From a virus, in the IMG/VR virus record IMGVR_UViG_3300044727_000048, positions 1-38,510 of that record: DNA of 38,510 nucleotides; one strand, given 5' to 3'. Positions within the stretch are counted from its first letter, which is position 1; each line of letters opens with the position of its first letter. Below are positions 8,636 through 15,694 of the stretch, piece after piece. The notes under the pieces are model-generated. The model had not been told where the DNA came from and did no database searches. It saw nothing but the letters and a program-made list of their open reading frames with translations. The translations under genes were made by a program, and so were the position numbers.

Positions 8636-9250
8636 CTAATCGTGGGTCAATTGTCTGTATCGCTTCACGCGCGTAACAACGCTGGCAAGCTCGACGTGAA
8701 AATTTGCAACGGCATCGGCTAGCTTGGCGATGTATGCTTCATTGCGGGCGATATTGTAGCGGATCAAGGGTAGCCCAGGCCAAAAGATTGCGAGGTCACA
8801 CCATTGGCGGCCCGTCACCCAGAGCGAACCTTGACACTGTGCCATATGCTCCTTCGGCACATTGCCGGTTAGCATGCGTTCAATCATCAGTTCCGGGAGT
8901 TGCGTTTTGAGTTCGAGCACCCCGGCCGCGCCGATCAGAGCATCAGGCGAGGCACCGCATTGGTGTTCTTCGTCCAAAACAAAGCCGACATTGGTAAGAT
9001 CGTGGTTCGTCATAAACGAATATGCATCTTTCGCTTGTTGCTCCATGGCGATGCCGCGTTCCATGTGATGATTAGTGTAGGTTTCGGCCGGATTGCCGGT
9101 GATTGCCTCCGCTGCAAGCTGCAACATGTATTTGCGGCGCGTCTTGCCTTCGCCCGCCGCGAGAATATCGGAGAAACGGGAGGCGGTGGGAATGCCGCAA
9201 CGAGCTTTTTTCCACACGTCGTCGCCTTGGGTGCATTCGACGATCTTCAT
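8636..9250 (-). CDS. YqaJ / lambda-exonuclease-type viral recombinase
   Basis: The 204-aa protein carries the PD-(D/E)XK nuclease core of YqaJ-like phage exonucleases. GIPTASRF (19-26) and ERGIAMEQQAKD (64-75) come first, then GASPDAL with D103, LELKT with E113 and K115, and a QCQGSLWVTGR helix at about 138-148. Family members digest double-stranded DNA 5' to 3', leaving single strands for an annealing protein. The ATG overlaps the stop of the TOPRIM-ERF gene (ATGA at 9247-9250), so exonuclease and annealase are made as a coupled pair, as in Red-type systems. Confidence 0.9.
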   Translation of the reverse strand: MKIVECTQGDDVWKKARCGIPTASRFSDILAAGEGKTRRKYMLQLAAEAITGNPAETYTNHHMERGIAMEQQAKDAYSFMTNHDLTNVGFVLDEEHQCGASPDALIGAAGVLELKTQLPELMIERMLTGNVPKEHMAQCQGSLWVTGRQWCDLAIFWPGLPLIRYNIARNEAYIAKLADAVANFHVELASVVTRVKRYRQLTHD

Positions 9251-10866
9251 GAGGCGGTTCCTTCCTTTACAGCGAGCTCTTGTACGGCAATTTTGCTGTT
9301 GAGGGCAGTCATGGCGATCTTGAATTGGCTCTGCGTCATGTCCTCTATTTGTTTTATCCGCATAAAGACAAGAAATTTTGCAATATCGGAATTAGATTTT
9401 GTCACCAGGCGGCGGATTGCCTGCGCTTCGGCCTCGTTAATCAAGGGCTCTGGCTGGCGTGTAGCCGCATTGCCGTCGTCATCCTCGCCCACTATGGCGA
9501 TGTTAAAAATCATTGTTTGCAGATATCGGCGGCCGTATGTCATTGACGATCCAAACCCATGCATTGCGGTTTTGTTCGGATTGCCCTTGACGCCAAGGCG
9601 ATCCTCGGGGAGGTCTACCTGAAAACGTCGGCTATCGCCAGCGATGTGCCCCACATCGCATACCATGCGGGTGTGATCGGGCTTTGGGCAATCAACCGTG
9701 CTGAAGGAAAGAAAAAATCCGTTCTCAGTGATGATCGGCGTCAGTATCTTGCAGATTGTTTCTAGACGCGCATATTTCGATCGCGTGTCATTATTCTGTG
9801 CATCCCGCATTATGCGCGGAATAGCGCGCTGCACCGCGACCATGGCGGCGTTGTATGCCTGCCGCTGCTGCTCAAGCTTCTGCGGAAGATAATCAGAAGC
9901 GACTTGCTGCTCAAGCTTCTGCGGAAGATAATCAGAAGCGACTTGCTGCTCAAGCTTCTGCGGAAGATAATCAGAAGCGACTTGCAGCGGAGTGGGCGGT
10001 GTATGTACTTGCTCATTCATATCTGATTTCCTTGGATTGAGAGGGAGCGGCTGCGGCACAAAGTCAGGGGCGGCCTCGATCAATGCAAGAAGGCGTTCGG
10101 TTGAAGCCTGTTCGGTCCTGCTGGCAAGCCAATCCGAAACGTCTGCGCCCTTCGGCATATCGTGCCAATGCTTCGACAGATCAAGCCGCCGCACGCGCTT
10201 GGCAATGCCGAGCGATAGCTTGCAGATAGCCTCGGCATGTGCGTAGCCAGCGGCGTCATTATCATTGAATACGACGATATCGGCGCCGCACAATTGTTTG
10301 CTGTGCGCCTTCGTCCACTTTGCCAGCTTTCCCGGTTCGCTGGCGCCATGCGCGTTGCAGGTGGCGGGAATTCCCATGGCCCAAAGATTGTCTACGTCCT
10401 TCTCGCCTTCGACACAGGCGATCACGCGATACGGGTATATGCCGGAGGGGTTCCTGAATTGAATAGCGCGGTGCACTTCGTCAATGCGGTAGAGACGAAC
10501 ATTACTTTTTATGTCTTTTGATAATCCCTTGCTCCATCCGTCGCCGTTCTTTCGTTCAAGCCAAAATTTCGGCTCGCGGCCGGGCAGGTTGCGCACTTTG
10601 CGGAATAGCACTTTGCCAGCGGCGTTGCGGTAGACATAAGTCTGCAATTCATGCGTCTGCCGCTCCGGGCCGGTCCAGGCGCAATGATTGCACCCCCAGC
10701 GCACGCTCCCATCATTACCGATGGTGACGCCGAGCACTTTCAATTTCTGATGCGCCGGATGGCGTTCGGCTGAGCACTTCGGGCAGATGGTGTAATGGCG
10801 GCCCGGAGCCGTGGTCGCGAGCGCGATCCCATGTCGCTCCAAGAGGTCTGCGGCGCGGATAGGCAT
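9247..10866 (-). CDS. Zn-finger/TOPRIM primase-like protein fused to ERF annealing protein
   Basis: This 539-aa open frame joins two usually separate proteins. Residues 1-270 are a primase-type module: zinc ligands C28, C31, C59 and C62, then a TOPRIM core with VEGEKD (E153) and FNDNDAAG (D202, D204). Residues about 334-470 match the ERF family, with YARLETICKILTPIITENG, then GFGSSMTYGRRYLQ and the following GEDDDG. ERF proteins anneal single strands made by the neighbouring exonuclease. Between them lie three 13-residue repeats VASDYLPQKLEQQ. M283 (ATG at 10020) is preceded by AAGGAAAT and could start ERF alone, so one long and one short product are possible. A missing stop codon, real or by sequencing error, is the alternative. 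Confidence 0.85.
   Translation of the reverse strand: MPIRAADLLERHGIALATTAPGRHYTICPKCSAERHPAHQKLKVLGVTIGNDGSVRWGCNHCAWTGPERQTHELQTYVYRNAAGKVLFRKVRNLPGREPKFWLERKNGDGWSKGLSKDIKSNVRLYRIDEVHRAIQFRNPSGIYPYRVIACVEGEKDVDNLWAMGIPATCNAHGASEPGKLAKWTKAHSKQLCGADIVVFNDNDAAGYAHAEAICKLSLGIAKRVRRLDLSKHWHDMPKGADVSDWLASRTEQASTERLLALIEAAPDFVPQPLPLNPRKSDMNEQVHTPPTPLQVASDYLPQKLEQQVASDYLPQKLEQQVASDYLPQKLEQQRQAYNAAMVAVQRAIPRIMRDAQNNDTRSKYARLETICKILTPIITENGFFLSFSTVDCPKPDHTRMVCDVGHIAGDSRRFQVDLPEDRLGVKGNPNKTAMHGFGSSMTYGRRYLQTMIFNIAIVGEDDDGNAATRQPEPLINEAEAQAIRRLVTKSNSDIAKFLVFMRIKQIEDMTQSQFKIAMTALNSKIAVQELAVKEGTAS
9865..9981 (-). repeat. 39-nt tandem repeat, three units
   Basis: Three in-frame 39-nt units (9865-9903, 9904-9942, 9943-9981), nearly identical, encode VASDYLPQKLEQQ three times just before the ERF domain. 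The identity shows recent expansion, probably by slippage or recombination. Because the unit is a multiple of three, the frame is preserved and the linker simply lengthens. Confidence 0.95.
10018..10055 (-). promoter_or_regulatory. Internal translation start of the ERF half, copy of primase leader
   Basis: Read on the minus strand, the bases before the internal ATG (10020) run GCCGCTCCCTCTCAATCC then AAGGAAATCAGAT. Before the primase ATG (10866) the leader is GCCGTCTCCCTCTCTCTC then AATCCGAGGAACCCTTC. The shared CTCTCAATCC-RAGGAA core and flanks suggest the ERF start retains, or has copied, a gene leader, supporting independent initiation of ERF inside the fused frame. Confidence 0.6.
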
Positions 10867-10900
10867 GAAGGGTTCCTCGGATTGAGAGAGAGGGAGACGG

Positions 10901-11260
10901 CTACGGAGCCCCGCAGCTCTTGAGCGCCTCGCGTGCGATCTCGCCGATGCCCTTCAGAGCATGTCGTGCCGCGTCGGCACTGACCGCGTCGAGCGTCATG
11001 CCGCCGGCTGCAAGCAGCGCACGTGCCTTCTCCAGGTCAATCGGCGGGAACACCTTCTCGGGATAGGCGCGGCTCCAGGCGTCGATCTGGCGCAGCGCTT
11101 CGGTCAGTACGTCGAGCTTGTCGTCCTTCAAGGCGCGGCTCCAGGCGTCGATCTGGCGCAGCGCTTCGGTCATTACGTCGAGCTTGTCGTCCTTCAAGGC
11201 GCGGCTCCAGGCGTCGATCTGGCGCAGCGCTTCGGTCAGTCGCTGTCGCCAATTGTGCAT
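10901..11260 (-). CDS. Hypothetical protein with 22-residue tandem repeats
   Basis: This is the first gene of the leftward operon, 119 aa. The N-terminal half is three tandem copies of a unit starting TEALRQIDAWSRA and continuing LKDDKLDV; the third ends in YPEKVFPPIDLEKAR. The C-terminal part, ARALLAAGGMTLDAV then ADAARHALKGI, resembles small rhizobial phage proteins of unknown function. No enzyme motif is present. A divergent promoter candidate lies about 75 bases upstream; the ribosome site is weak. It precedes the primase-ERF gene by 34 bases. Confidence 0.65.
   Translation of the reverse strand: MHNWRQRLTEALRQIDAWSRALKDDKLDVMTEALRQIDAWSRALKDDKLDVLTEALRQIDAWSRAYPEKVFPPIDLEKARALLAAGGMTLDAVSADAARHALKGIGEIAREALKSCGAP
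11066..11240 (-). repeat. 66-nt tandem repeat (2.6 units)
   Basis: Units at 11066-11131 and 11132-11197 are near identical, with a partial third unit from 11198. Each full unit encodes 22 residues in frame within the hypothetical gene 10901-11260. It is the second in-frame minisatellite in this operon. Confidence 0.95.
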
Positions 11261-11335
11261 GGTTTCATCAATGAAGCAAACCCCCGTTGCCGTCGCGGCT
11301 GCGTCGGAAAGCCCTCGGGGGCTAACGATTGTCCT

Positions 11336-11364
11336 TTCCTAGTCCCAATAATTTCAGAAGTCAA
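11336..11364 (-). promoter_or_regulatory. Leftward promoter candidate for the replication operon
   Basis: On the minus strand TTGACT (11364-11359) is followed after 17 bases by TAGGAA (11341-11336). The -35 is near consensus; the -10 is poor for sigma-70 but shares TAGG with two other candidates here. It would give a leader of about 70 bases before the ATG at 11260. Confidence 0.45.
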
Positions 11365-11373
11365 GCGCCAAAT

Positions 11374-11401
11374 TTGACAGAACCAAAAAATGCGGTAGGC
11401 T
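11374..11401 (+). promoter_or_regulatory. Rightward promoter candidate, divergent
   Basis: TTGACA (11374-11379) and TAGGCT (11396-11401) are 16 bases apart. The -35 faces the leftward -35 across 9 bases as an inverted repeat, GTCAA-N9-TTGAC. If real, transcription would begin almost at the ATG of 11408, giving a leaderless or near-leaderless message. Confidence 0.4.
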
Positions 11402-11407
11402 GGCGCG

Positions 11408-11587
11408 ATGAAATGCTCGAAATGTGGCCGGACGCACAGGCGGATAAGACAGCGATACTGTCCTAAATGCCATAAGCTCTACCAGCGGAAATGGCGGCGG
11501 GGCCAGAGTGTCACACGTGAAACACTGCGGCATGAGGCGCTAGGGCTTGTACGGCTGGCAAAGAGAATACTAGCCCTAGTGGCTTGA
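11408..11587 (+). CDS. Small zinc-finger protein (CxxC...CxxC)
   Basis: The 59-aa product begins MKCSKCGRTHRRIRQRYCPK and continues CHKLYQRKWRRG. The two CxxC pairs (C3, C6 and C18, C21) followed by a basic YQRKWRR helix match a class of tiny phage zinc-ribbon proteins (C-x-x-C ... RYC-x-x-C ... Y-x-R-x-W-R). They are thought to bind nucleic acid, but no function is established. There is only a weak purine-rich site upstream; initiation may be leaderless from the promoter candidate just before it. Confidence 0.7.
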   Translation: MKCSKCGRTHRRIRQRYCPKCHKLYQRKWRRGQSVTRETLRHEALGLVRLAKRILALVA

Positions 11588-12139
11588 CACACGACCCCTG
11601 TTGCGGGATGCTCAGATGCTTTTTTGAGGTAAGTGCCCTGGACCGTCCCCGCTTGCGGTCTATGTTGCTACCTAGACACTCTGCAAGTCGCCGGGGCGAG
11701 CCTCAAGAAAAGCAAACGCCCCGCCGATTTCTCAGCAGGGCGTTCACTTGTCCGAGACTGGTTGGGGAGACCTTTGGATCGGACGGTTCACTTAGGCGAA
11801 TATAGCAGCCTAGACCGTCCAAATCAAGGCCTCCCCCCAAAATCGGAAGTTACCGCCCGGAAATCACCGGGGAGCGTTGGGTGTAGGGGAGTTGCTCCCC
11901 AGGTCGGATGCGCTAATACAAACGCCGATCACAGGCTATTATAGCCCGCCCCCCTGCCCGCCTCCGCGGGCCTGCGCCTGGCTTTGCCAGAAACCTGCGC
12001 AGGGTGCGGTGGGGGGTGGGGGGGTGATGAGAAGAAACAAGCAGTAGCAGAGCGGCTAAGTAAGAAGCGGCTAAGAAAGTGAAGTACAGAGTAGAGGTAT
12101 GTAAGGGGCGGTACACACGCAAAAGGAGAACGATCACAA
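11588..12139. other. Hairpin-rich 552-bp region without a convincing gene; candidate origin/regulatory region
   Basis: I find no coding sequence with a ribosome site here. Visible structures are an AACGCCC/GGGCGTT stem (11715-11744, T-rich on the minus strand, so possibly a terminator for antisense transcripts); GGACGGT...ACCGTCC (11781-11820) with an inner TAGG/CCTA stem; GGGGAG-TTG-CTCCCC (11886-11900); CCCGC/GCGGG (11957-11970); nested CTGGC-TTT-GCCAG within TGCGC/GCGCA (11973-12001); G runs of 6 and 7 around 12011-12024; and a repeated GCGGCTAAG near 12051-12074. A TTGACA at 11584-11589 lacks a good -10. Position between the divergent early operons makes a replication origin or control region plausible; this is inference. 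Confidence 0.5.
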
Positions 12140-12241
12140 ATGTTCACCGAATGGCAGAGGATGACCGCGGGTCAGCGTTTGGAAGCAATCAAACTGCGGC
12201 CGCGCGCTATGTTGCGGCTCCCGGTGATAAGAGCGGCTTGA
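12140..12241 (+). CDS. Possible 33-aa protein or start of a decayed regulator
   Basis: The ATG has a strong AAAAGGAG site nine bases upstream. The short product MFTEWQRMTAGQRLEAIKLR ends soon after at TGA. Its beginning (W..MTAGQRLEAIK) is faintly like the start of GcrA-type helix-turn-helix regulators, and a shifted frame stays open to 12285, so this may be a frameshifted remnant. The overlapping frame 12079-12285 (68 aa) lacks a comparable ribosome site. Confidence 0.3.
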   Translation: MFTEWQRMTAGQRLEAIKLRPRAMLRLPVIRAA

Positions 12242-12293
12242 GTAAATGGAAACCGGGTGTCACGTTTCATTTCACGAACAAATGAGGGCCGTA

Positions 12294-12566
12294 ATGAAAA
12301 CCGGAAAGACAATCGCTTTCGGCATTCTGGAACGCAATTCCGGATGCTGGCGCGATGATGCCCCGCTCGGGGCGCTGATCGACGACATCGCGCGGGAGAT
12401 TGACCGCGCTCGGACTGACCTTGTGCAACAGGTGTTTAATGACCGGTCGCAAGGATATGCCGAAGTTTCCCTTTACGGTAAGAACCTCACCGTGCGCAAC
12501 CCGGAAAAGAATGTGAGAAAGTTTATCTCACAATACGAGAAAATATTGGCAAAGGGGCACACGTGA
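12294..12566 (+). CDS. Hypothetical protein (90 aa)
   Basis: The start MKTGKTIAFGILERN is preceded by GAGGG; ATGs at 12282 and 12246 are in frame but less well placed. The body is polar, with an acidic DDIAREIDRARTDL helix and a C-terminal NVRKFISQYEKILAKG. No known motif is seen. Its TGA overlaps the GTG of the helicase gene (GTGA at 12563), so it is coupled to helicase production and may act with it. Confidence 0.6.
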   Translation: MKTGKTIAFGILERNSGCWRDDAPLGALIDDIAREIDRARTDLVQQVFNDRSQGYAEVSLYGKNLTVRNPEKNVRKFISQYEKILAKGHT

Positions 12567-14029
12567 AAACACTCAGGCCGGATCAAGAGGATGCCATCGC
12601 CAGACTGCGGCAGAAACTCAACACGGGCATTCGCCGCGTTGTAATGATGGGAGCGACCGGGTATGGTAAGGGATTGGTCGCGGCGTCTATAATCAGATCG
12701 GCGCGTGAGAAGGGGAAGAAAGTTTTATTGACCGTCCCCGCAATCTCGCTTGTCGATCAGATGGTGGACGTTCTTTATGAGCAGGGTATTACGGACGTAG
12801 GCGTGATCCAGGCCAGCCATCACATGACGGATTGGTCCAAGCCCGTGCAGGTCGCGAGCGTGCAAACCTTGCAGCGCAAAGATCGACTTCCCGAGTGTGA
12901 TTTGATCCTGATTGATGAGTGTCACATCTTATTCAAATTTTATGAAAAACTTCTATTGTCCCATGAGCAAAGATGCATTCCTAAAATTGGTTTCAGCGCG
13001 ACGCCGTTCACGAAAGGTCTCGGCAAATATTATCAGGATTTGATAATTGCCGCTACGACAGAACAACTAATCGCGGAAGGCAAGCTATCCCCGTTTCGTG
13101 TGTTCGCTCCGTCGCATCCTGACTTGAAAGGCGTGAGAACTCTTGCGGGCGACTATCACGAAGGCGATCTTGCCGACCGAATGAACCAGGCCAAATTGAC
13201 GGCCGACATTATTTCGACGTGGCAGGCGCAGGGCGAGAACCGGCCGACAATTTGCTTTGCGGTCAACCGTGCGCATGCCGCGGCTATTGCGGACCAGTTC
13301 AAGGCGCGGGACATTGGTGCGGGTTACATGGACTGCGAAACATCGCTGGATGAGCGGCGCAATATCCGCAGGCAATTCCTGGCAGGCGAGCTACGGGTGA
13401 TCTGTAACGTCGATGTGGTTGGGATGGGCATTGATTGGCCGGAAGTGTCATGCGTGATCTATGCGCGCCCGACTAAGAGCGAAATACGATATGTGCAGAA
13501 TATCGGGCGGGCACTGCGCACGGCGGAGGGCAAGGTTGACACGATCATTTTGGATCACAGCGATACGACACTGCGGCTCGGATTTGTGACCAACATCAGG
13601 CACGATCAGCTCGACGACGGCGAGCCAAAAGAAAGAGCCCCGGCCAAGATCGCGCTCCCAAAGGAATGCCCGCAGTGCCACTATCTCAAGCCGCCGAGGA
13701 TGGCGGTATGTCCAGCGTGCGGGTTTGTGTCGAAGATTATCAACCGGATCGAGCCGCGGTCCGGAGAATTGCGGGAGCTAACCGGCGGGACGAAATCGGC
13801 TAAGAAATTCCCGGATAGGATTGCTATTTTCGGACAATTGATGTGGTGGGGTCGGCATCGTGGTTATAAGGACGGATGGGCCGCGAACAAATACCGCGAT
13901 CTTTACGGCGTGTGGCCGCGTGGCTGTAGCGGGGCTCCGCATGAGCCTCCGGGCCTTGAGTTGGCGTCATGGATTAGGAGCACGGAAATCCGATGGGCGA
14001 AAAGCAAGAGATTGGAGGCACGGGCATGA
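12563..14029 (+). CDS. Superfamily 2 DNA helicase
   Basis: The 488-aa protein has the SF2 motifs in order: Walker A GATGYGKG (30-37), DECH box (118-121), SATPF (145-149), a motif V-like VVGMGIDWP (285-293) and QNIGRALR (312-319). A zinc ribbon follows with CPQC (369-372) and CPAC (383-386). It is related to the UvrB/RecG/RAD25-type phage helicases that unwind DNA during replication or recombination. The GTG start overlaps the upstream stop. With the primase-like, DnaA-domain and Red-type proteins of the leftward operon it forms the replication set; no DNA polymerase is encoded, so the host replisome must supply it. Confidence 0.93.
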   Translation: MKTLRPDQEDAIARLRQKLNTGIRRVVMMGATGYGKGLVAASIIRSAREKGKKVLLTVPAISLVDQMVDVLYEQGITDVGVIQASHHMTDWSKPVQVASVQTLQRKDRLPECDLILIDECHILFKFYEKLLLSHEQRCIPKIGFSATPFTKGLGKYYQDLIIAATTEQLIAEGKLSPFRVFAPSHPDLKGVRTLAGDYHEGDLADRMNQAKLTADIISTWQAQGENRPTICFAVNRAHAAAIADQFKARDIGAGYMDCETSLDERRNIRRQFLAGELRVICNVDVVGMGIDWPEVSCVIYARPTKSEIRYVQNIGRALRTAEGKVDTIILDHSDTTLRLGFVTNIRHDQLDDGEPKERAPAKIALPKECPQCHYLKPPRMAVCPACGFVSKIINRIEPRSGELRELTGGTKSAKKFPDRIAIFGQLMWWGRHRGYKDGWAANKYRDLYGVWPRGCSGAPHEPPGLELASWIRSTEIRWAKSKRLEARA

Positions 14030-14241
14030 AAATAGACGAGCCTACCGACGAAACGCAGCTCAAGAGTGCCCTGGCAACAAAAGCGCAAAAGATCGGAGAG
14101 CTAGCAATCGCGTTCGCCGATGCCGCAATAACAGCGCGCGAAGACGGCGACCAGGTGCGTGCGCTATTCTTCGTCATCAAAGCCGGAGAATGCTTACGGT
14201 TGGCAAGACTGCTTGATTTGATTGATGAACATATGCAATAG
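14026..14241 (+). CDS. Small helical hypothetical (71 aa)
   Basis: The ATG at 14026 overlaps the helicase stop (ATGA) and has GGAGG upstream. The product is largely helical (KSALATKAQKIGELAIAFAD, then LFFVIKAGECLRLARLLDLI). Function is unknown to me; coupling with the helicase suggests an accessory role in the same process. Confidence 0.65.
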   Translation: MKIDEPTDETQLKSALATKAQKIGELAIAFADAAITAREDGDQVRALFFVIKAGECLRLARLLDLIDEHMQ

Positions 14242-14268
14242 CCACGCCGTACACCCAGCTTTACGGGC

Positions 14269-14297
14269 TTGACAATCATTGCCCGATCCGATAGGTC
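14269..14297 (+). promoter_or_regulatory. Promoter candidate upstream of the ribbon-helix-helix gene
   Basis: TTGACA (14269-14274), a 17-base spacer and TAGGTC (14292-14297) lie about 30 bases before the ATG at 14327. The TAGG-type -10 recurs in the divergent promoter pair at 11.34-11.40 kb. Confidence 0.45.
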
Positions 14298-14326
14298 CCA
14301 GTGCGAAGGTCAATAGAGGATTTGCT

Positions 14327-14497
14327 ATGGTGGGAAAAATCAAGGCTCGCAAACGTGGCCGCCCGCGCACATACTGTACTGAGGTCAAGTTGCGTGTGCC
14401 GCCTGATTACCTGCTACATCTGGATCGGATCGTCCGCAAGCAGAAATCGACCCGTCAAAAAGTGATGATTTCTCTTCTGCGGGATTATTACTTGTGA
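14327..14497 (+). CDS. Ribbon-helix-helix-like DNA-binding protein
   Basis: The 56-aa product has a basic head with an AT-hook-like KRGRPR, then EVKLRVPPDYLLHLDRIV and KSTRQKVMISLLRDYY. A short strand of alternating residues followed by two helices is the CopG/Arc plan. The start at 14327 has AGAGGA upstream and follows a promoter candidate; TTG at 14279 would lie inside that promoter. It is a plausible autoregulator or early-late transcription regulator, though this is inferred from fold pattern only. Confidence 0.6.
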   Translation: MVGKIKARKRGRPRTYCTEVKLRVPPDYLLHLDRIVRKQKSTRQKVMISLLRDYYL

Positions 14498-14508
14498 CGG
14501 ATTGACCA

Positions 14509-14736
14509 ATGTCCGACGTCACTCTTGAAATCATCGCCGAACGGCTTGAGCGGATACAGGCTGAGCAGGCGAGCATGTGCGCCGCCATGGCCGACATGGC
14601 TGCGGATCAAACCATGCTGATTGCGCGGACGATGCTCGGCATCGAGGTCAACATCGTGCAAGTGCGCGATCACCTCGGCAGAATAGACGCCCGGATTGCA
14701 CGTCTTGAGAGTGCACCGGAAACAACAACGTCATGA
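14509..14736 (+). CDS. Small coiled-coil protein (75 aa)
   Basis: The product begins MSDVTLEIIAERLERIQAEQ and ends with a second heptad-like stretch VQVRDHLGRIDARIARLES. Similar short helical proteins recur in Bradyrhizobium-type genomes and phages; function is unknown. It lies just after the ribbon-helix-helix gene. Confidence 0.6.
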   Translation: MSDVTLEIIAERLERIQAEQASMCAAMADMAADQTMLIARTMLGIEVNIVQVRDHLGRIDARIARLESAPETTTS

Positions 14737-14752
14737 GCGCTGGCGCGTGGTG

Positions 14753-15004
14753 ATGCTGGTACACAACGTTCGCGACCGACGACACGGAGGGATCGTCGGC
14801 TCTTGGGAGGTTGAACCTCTCGACCTCTCCAGATTGAAGCCAACGGACGTCGGTCGAACCGTCATATATCGCGACTACGGGCGCGCCGAAGCCGGCACAC
14901 TTACCTCGTGGCGTGGTGACATCATATTCGCGCGATATTCGACGGGCGACACTGCCGCTGGGGCGCGCGCGTCCGACCTTGTGTTTGGTTGCGTGAGGCT
15001 CTGA
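14753..15004 (+). CDS. Conserved hypothetical (83 aa)
   Basis: The C-terminal part DVGRTVIYRDYGRAEAGTLT then SWRGDIIFARYSTGDTAAG resembles a family I recall from rhizobial phages: a compact beta-type domain of unknown function. ATG 14753 was chosen over upstream in-frame TTG/GTG codons because it follows the previous gene closely. No catalytic residues are evident. Confidence 0.6.
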   Translation: MLVHNVRDRRHGGIVGSWEVEPLDLSRLKPTDVGRTVIYRDYGRAEAGTLTSWRGDIIFARYSTGDTAAGARASDLVFGCVRL

Positions 15005-15060
15005 TGGTCGCAGGACTAGACATTTGGACTGTCCGTCCAAGATGGCTTAAGAAATAGACC

Positions 15061-15364
15061 ATGCCTATCCGGGTAACGCACACAAACAAGGGGGCCCACT
15101 GGATGTTGACGCAACGCGCCGAGAACCTGAAAACCGCTTTCGCTGAACACAGCATCCCGTGGCCTAAGGATACGACGATTTTTTGGCACCCAACCGGCCC
15201 GAAAATCAGCTACGGCGGCGGAATGCTCAAGGTTTCGAGCCCCGATCGAGCGGCTGAAGGATTTGGCGCGGGATGCCTTTCATGCTAAACTTTATCGCAA
15301 GAATGGCGGTGATGGCGCGCGGTCGAGCAATATTTTGCTGCCTCTTTCGTGGGTGTTGAAATGA
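15061..15364 (+). pseudogene. Hypothetical gene with an apparent +1 frameshift
   Basis: From ATG 15061 the frame gives MPIRVTHTNKGAHWMLTQRA and continues to KVSSPD, then ends at 15288 in unlike sequence. If one C is dropped from the CCCC at 15240-15243, the frame continues as SSPIERLKDLARDAFHAKLY to SNILLPLSWVLK and ends at TGA 15362-15364, giving a coherent 100-aa protein. Either the gene is broken or the read has one extra C. The final 30 bases (15331-15360) are also found inverted at 24634-24663. Confidence 0.55.
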
Positions 15365-15385
15365 TATGCAAGGCGGGAGGGTAAA

Positions 15386-15694
15386 ATGGTTGTGCATATG
15401 ACGCCGCTGTATGTGTGGCACAAGTCGATCAGAGTGGCGAATGCGAGAGCCAAGAGAGCGGAGCGGGGCATAAAAAATGGGCCGGTATGGAGTTCGCGGC
15501 GTCCTCACTGGGCACAGAAATCAAAAAAATTGACGGCGGAAGGCCAGGCACAATGGGAGGCGTTTAGGTTGCGGCATGGAATTTATGAGCCAATTAACCG
15601 CGGCAATGGCTTCACAGAGACAAAAAGCAGGCGCAGCGGCAAATCGCAACGCAAAGTCACCCTTCCCAAAGTGACAATATCAGAACCCGCTTAG
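15386..15694 (+). CDS. Basic hypothetical immediately before TerL
   Basis: This 102-aa, strongly basic protein contains WHKSIRVANARAKRAERGIK and RPHWAQKSKKLTAEGQAQWE, and ends directly before the TerL ATG (TAG-ATG). Its place is that of a small terminase subunit, but I see no helix-turn-helix resembling one and it is short, so that role is only a possibility. Bases 15513-15548 inside it reappear inverted at 24664-24699. Confidence 0.5.
   Translation: MVVHMTPLYVWHKSIRVANARAKRAERGIKNGPVWSSRRPHWAQKSKKLTAEGQAQWEAFRLRHGIYEPINRGNGFTETKSRRSGKSQRKVTLPKVTISEPA

Noticed and set aside
9208-9216. TTTTCCACA as a DnaA box
   Set aside because: A single match inside the exonuclease gene; one 9-mer of a degenerate motif is expected by chance, and no cluster is present.
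12079-12285. 68-aa plus-strand frame overlapping the 33-aa candidate
   Set aside because: No ribosome site and basic, unlike sequence at its start; kept only as the possible second half of a frameshifted gene.
15004-15057. 17-codon frame MVAGLDIWTVRPRWLKK overlapping the preceding stop (TGATG)
   Set aside because: Too short, with no supporting conservation or second coupling.
15386-15694. Small terminase subunit before TerL
   Set aside because: Position fits, but the short basic sequence shows no recognisable helix-turn-helix or oligomerisation core; left as hypothetical.
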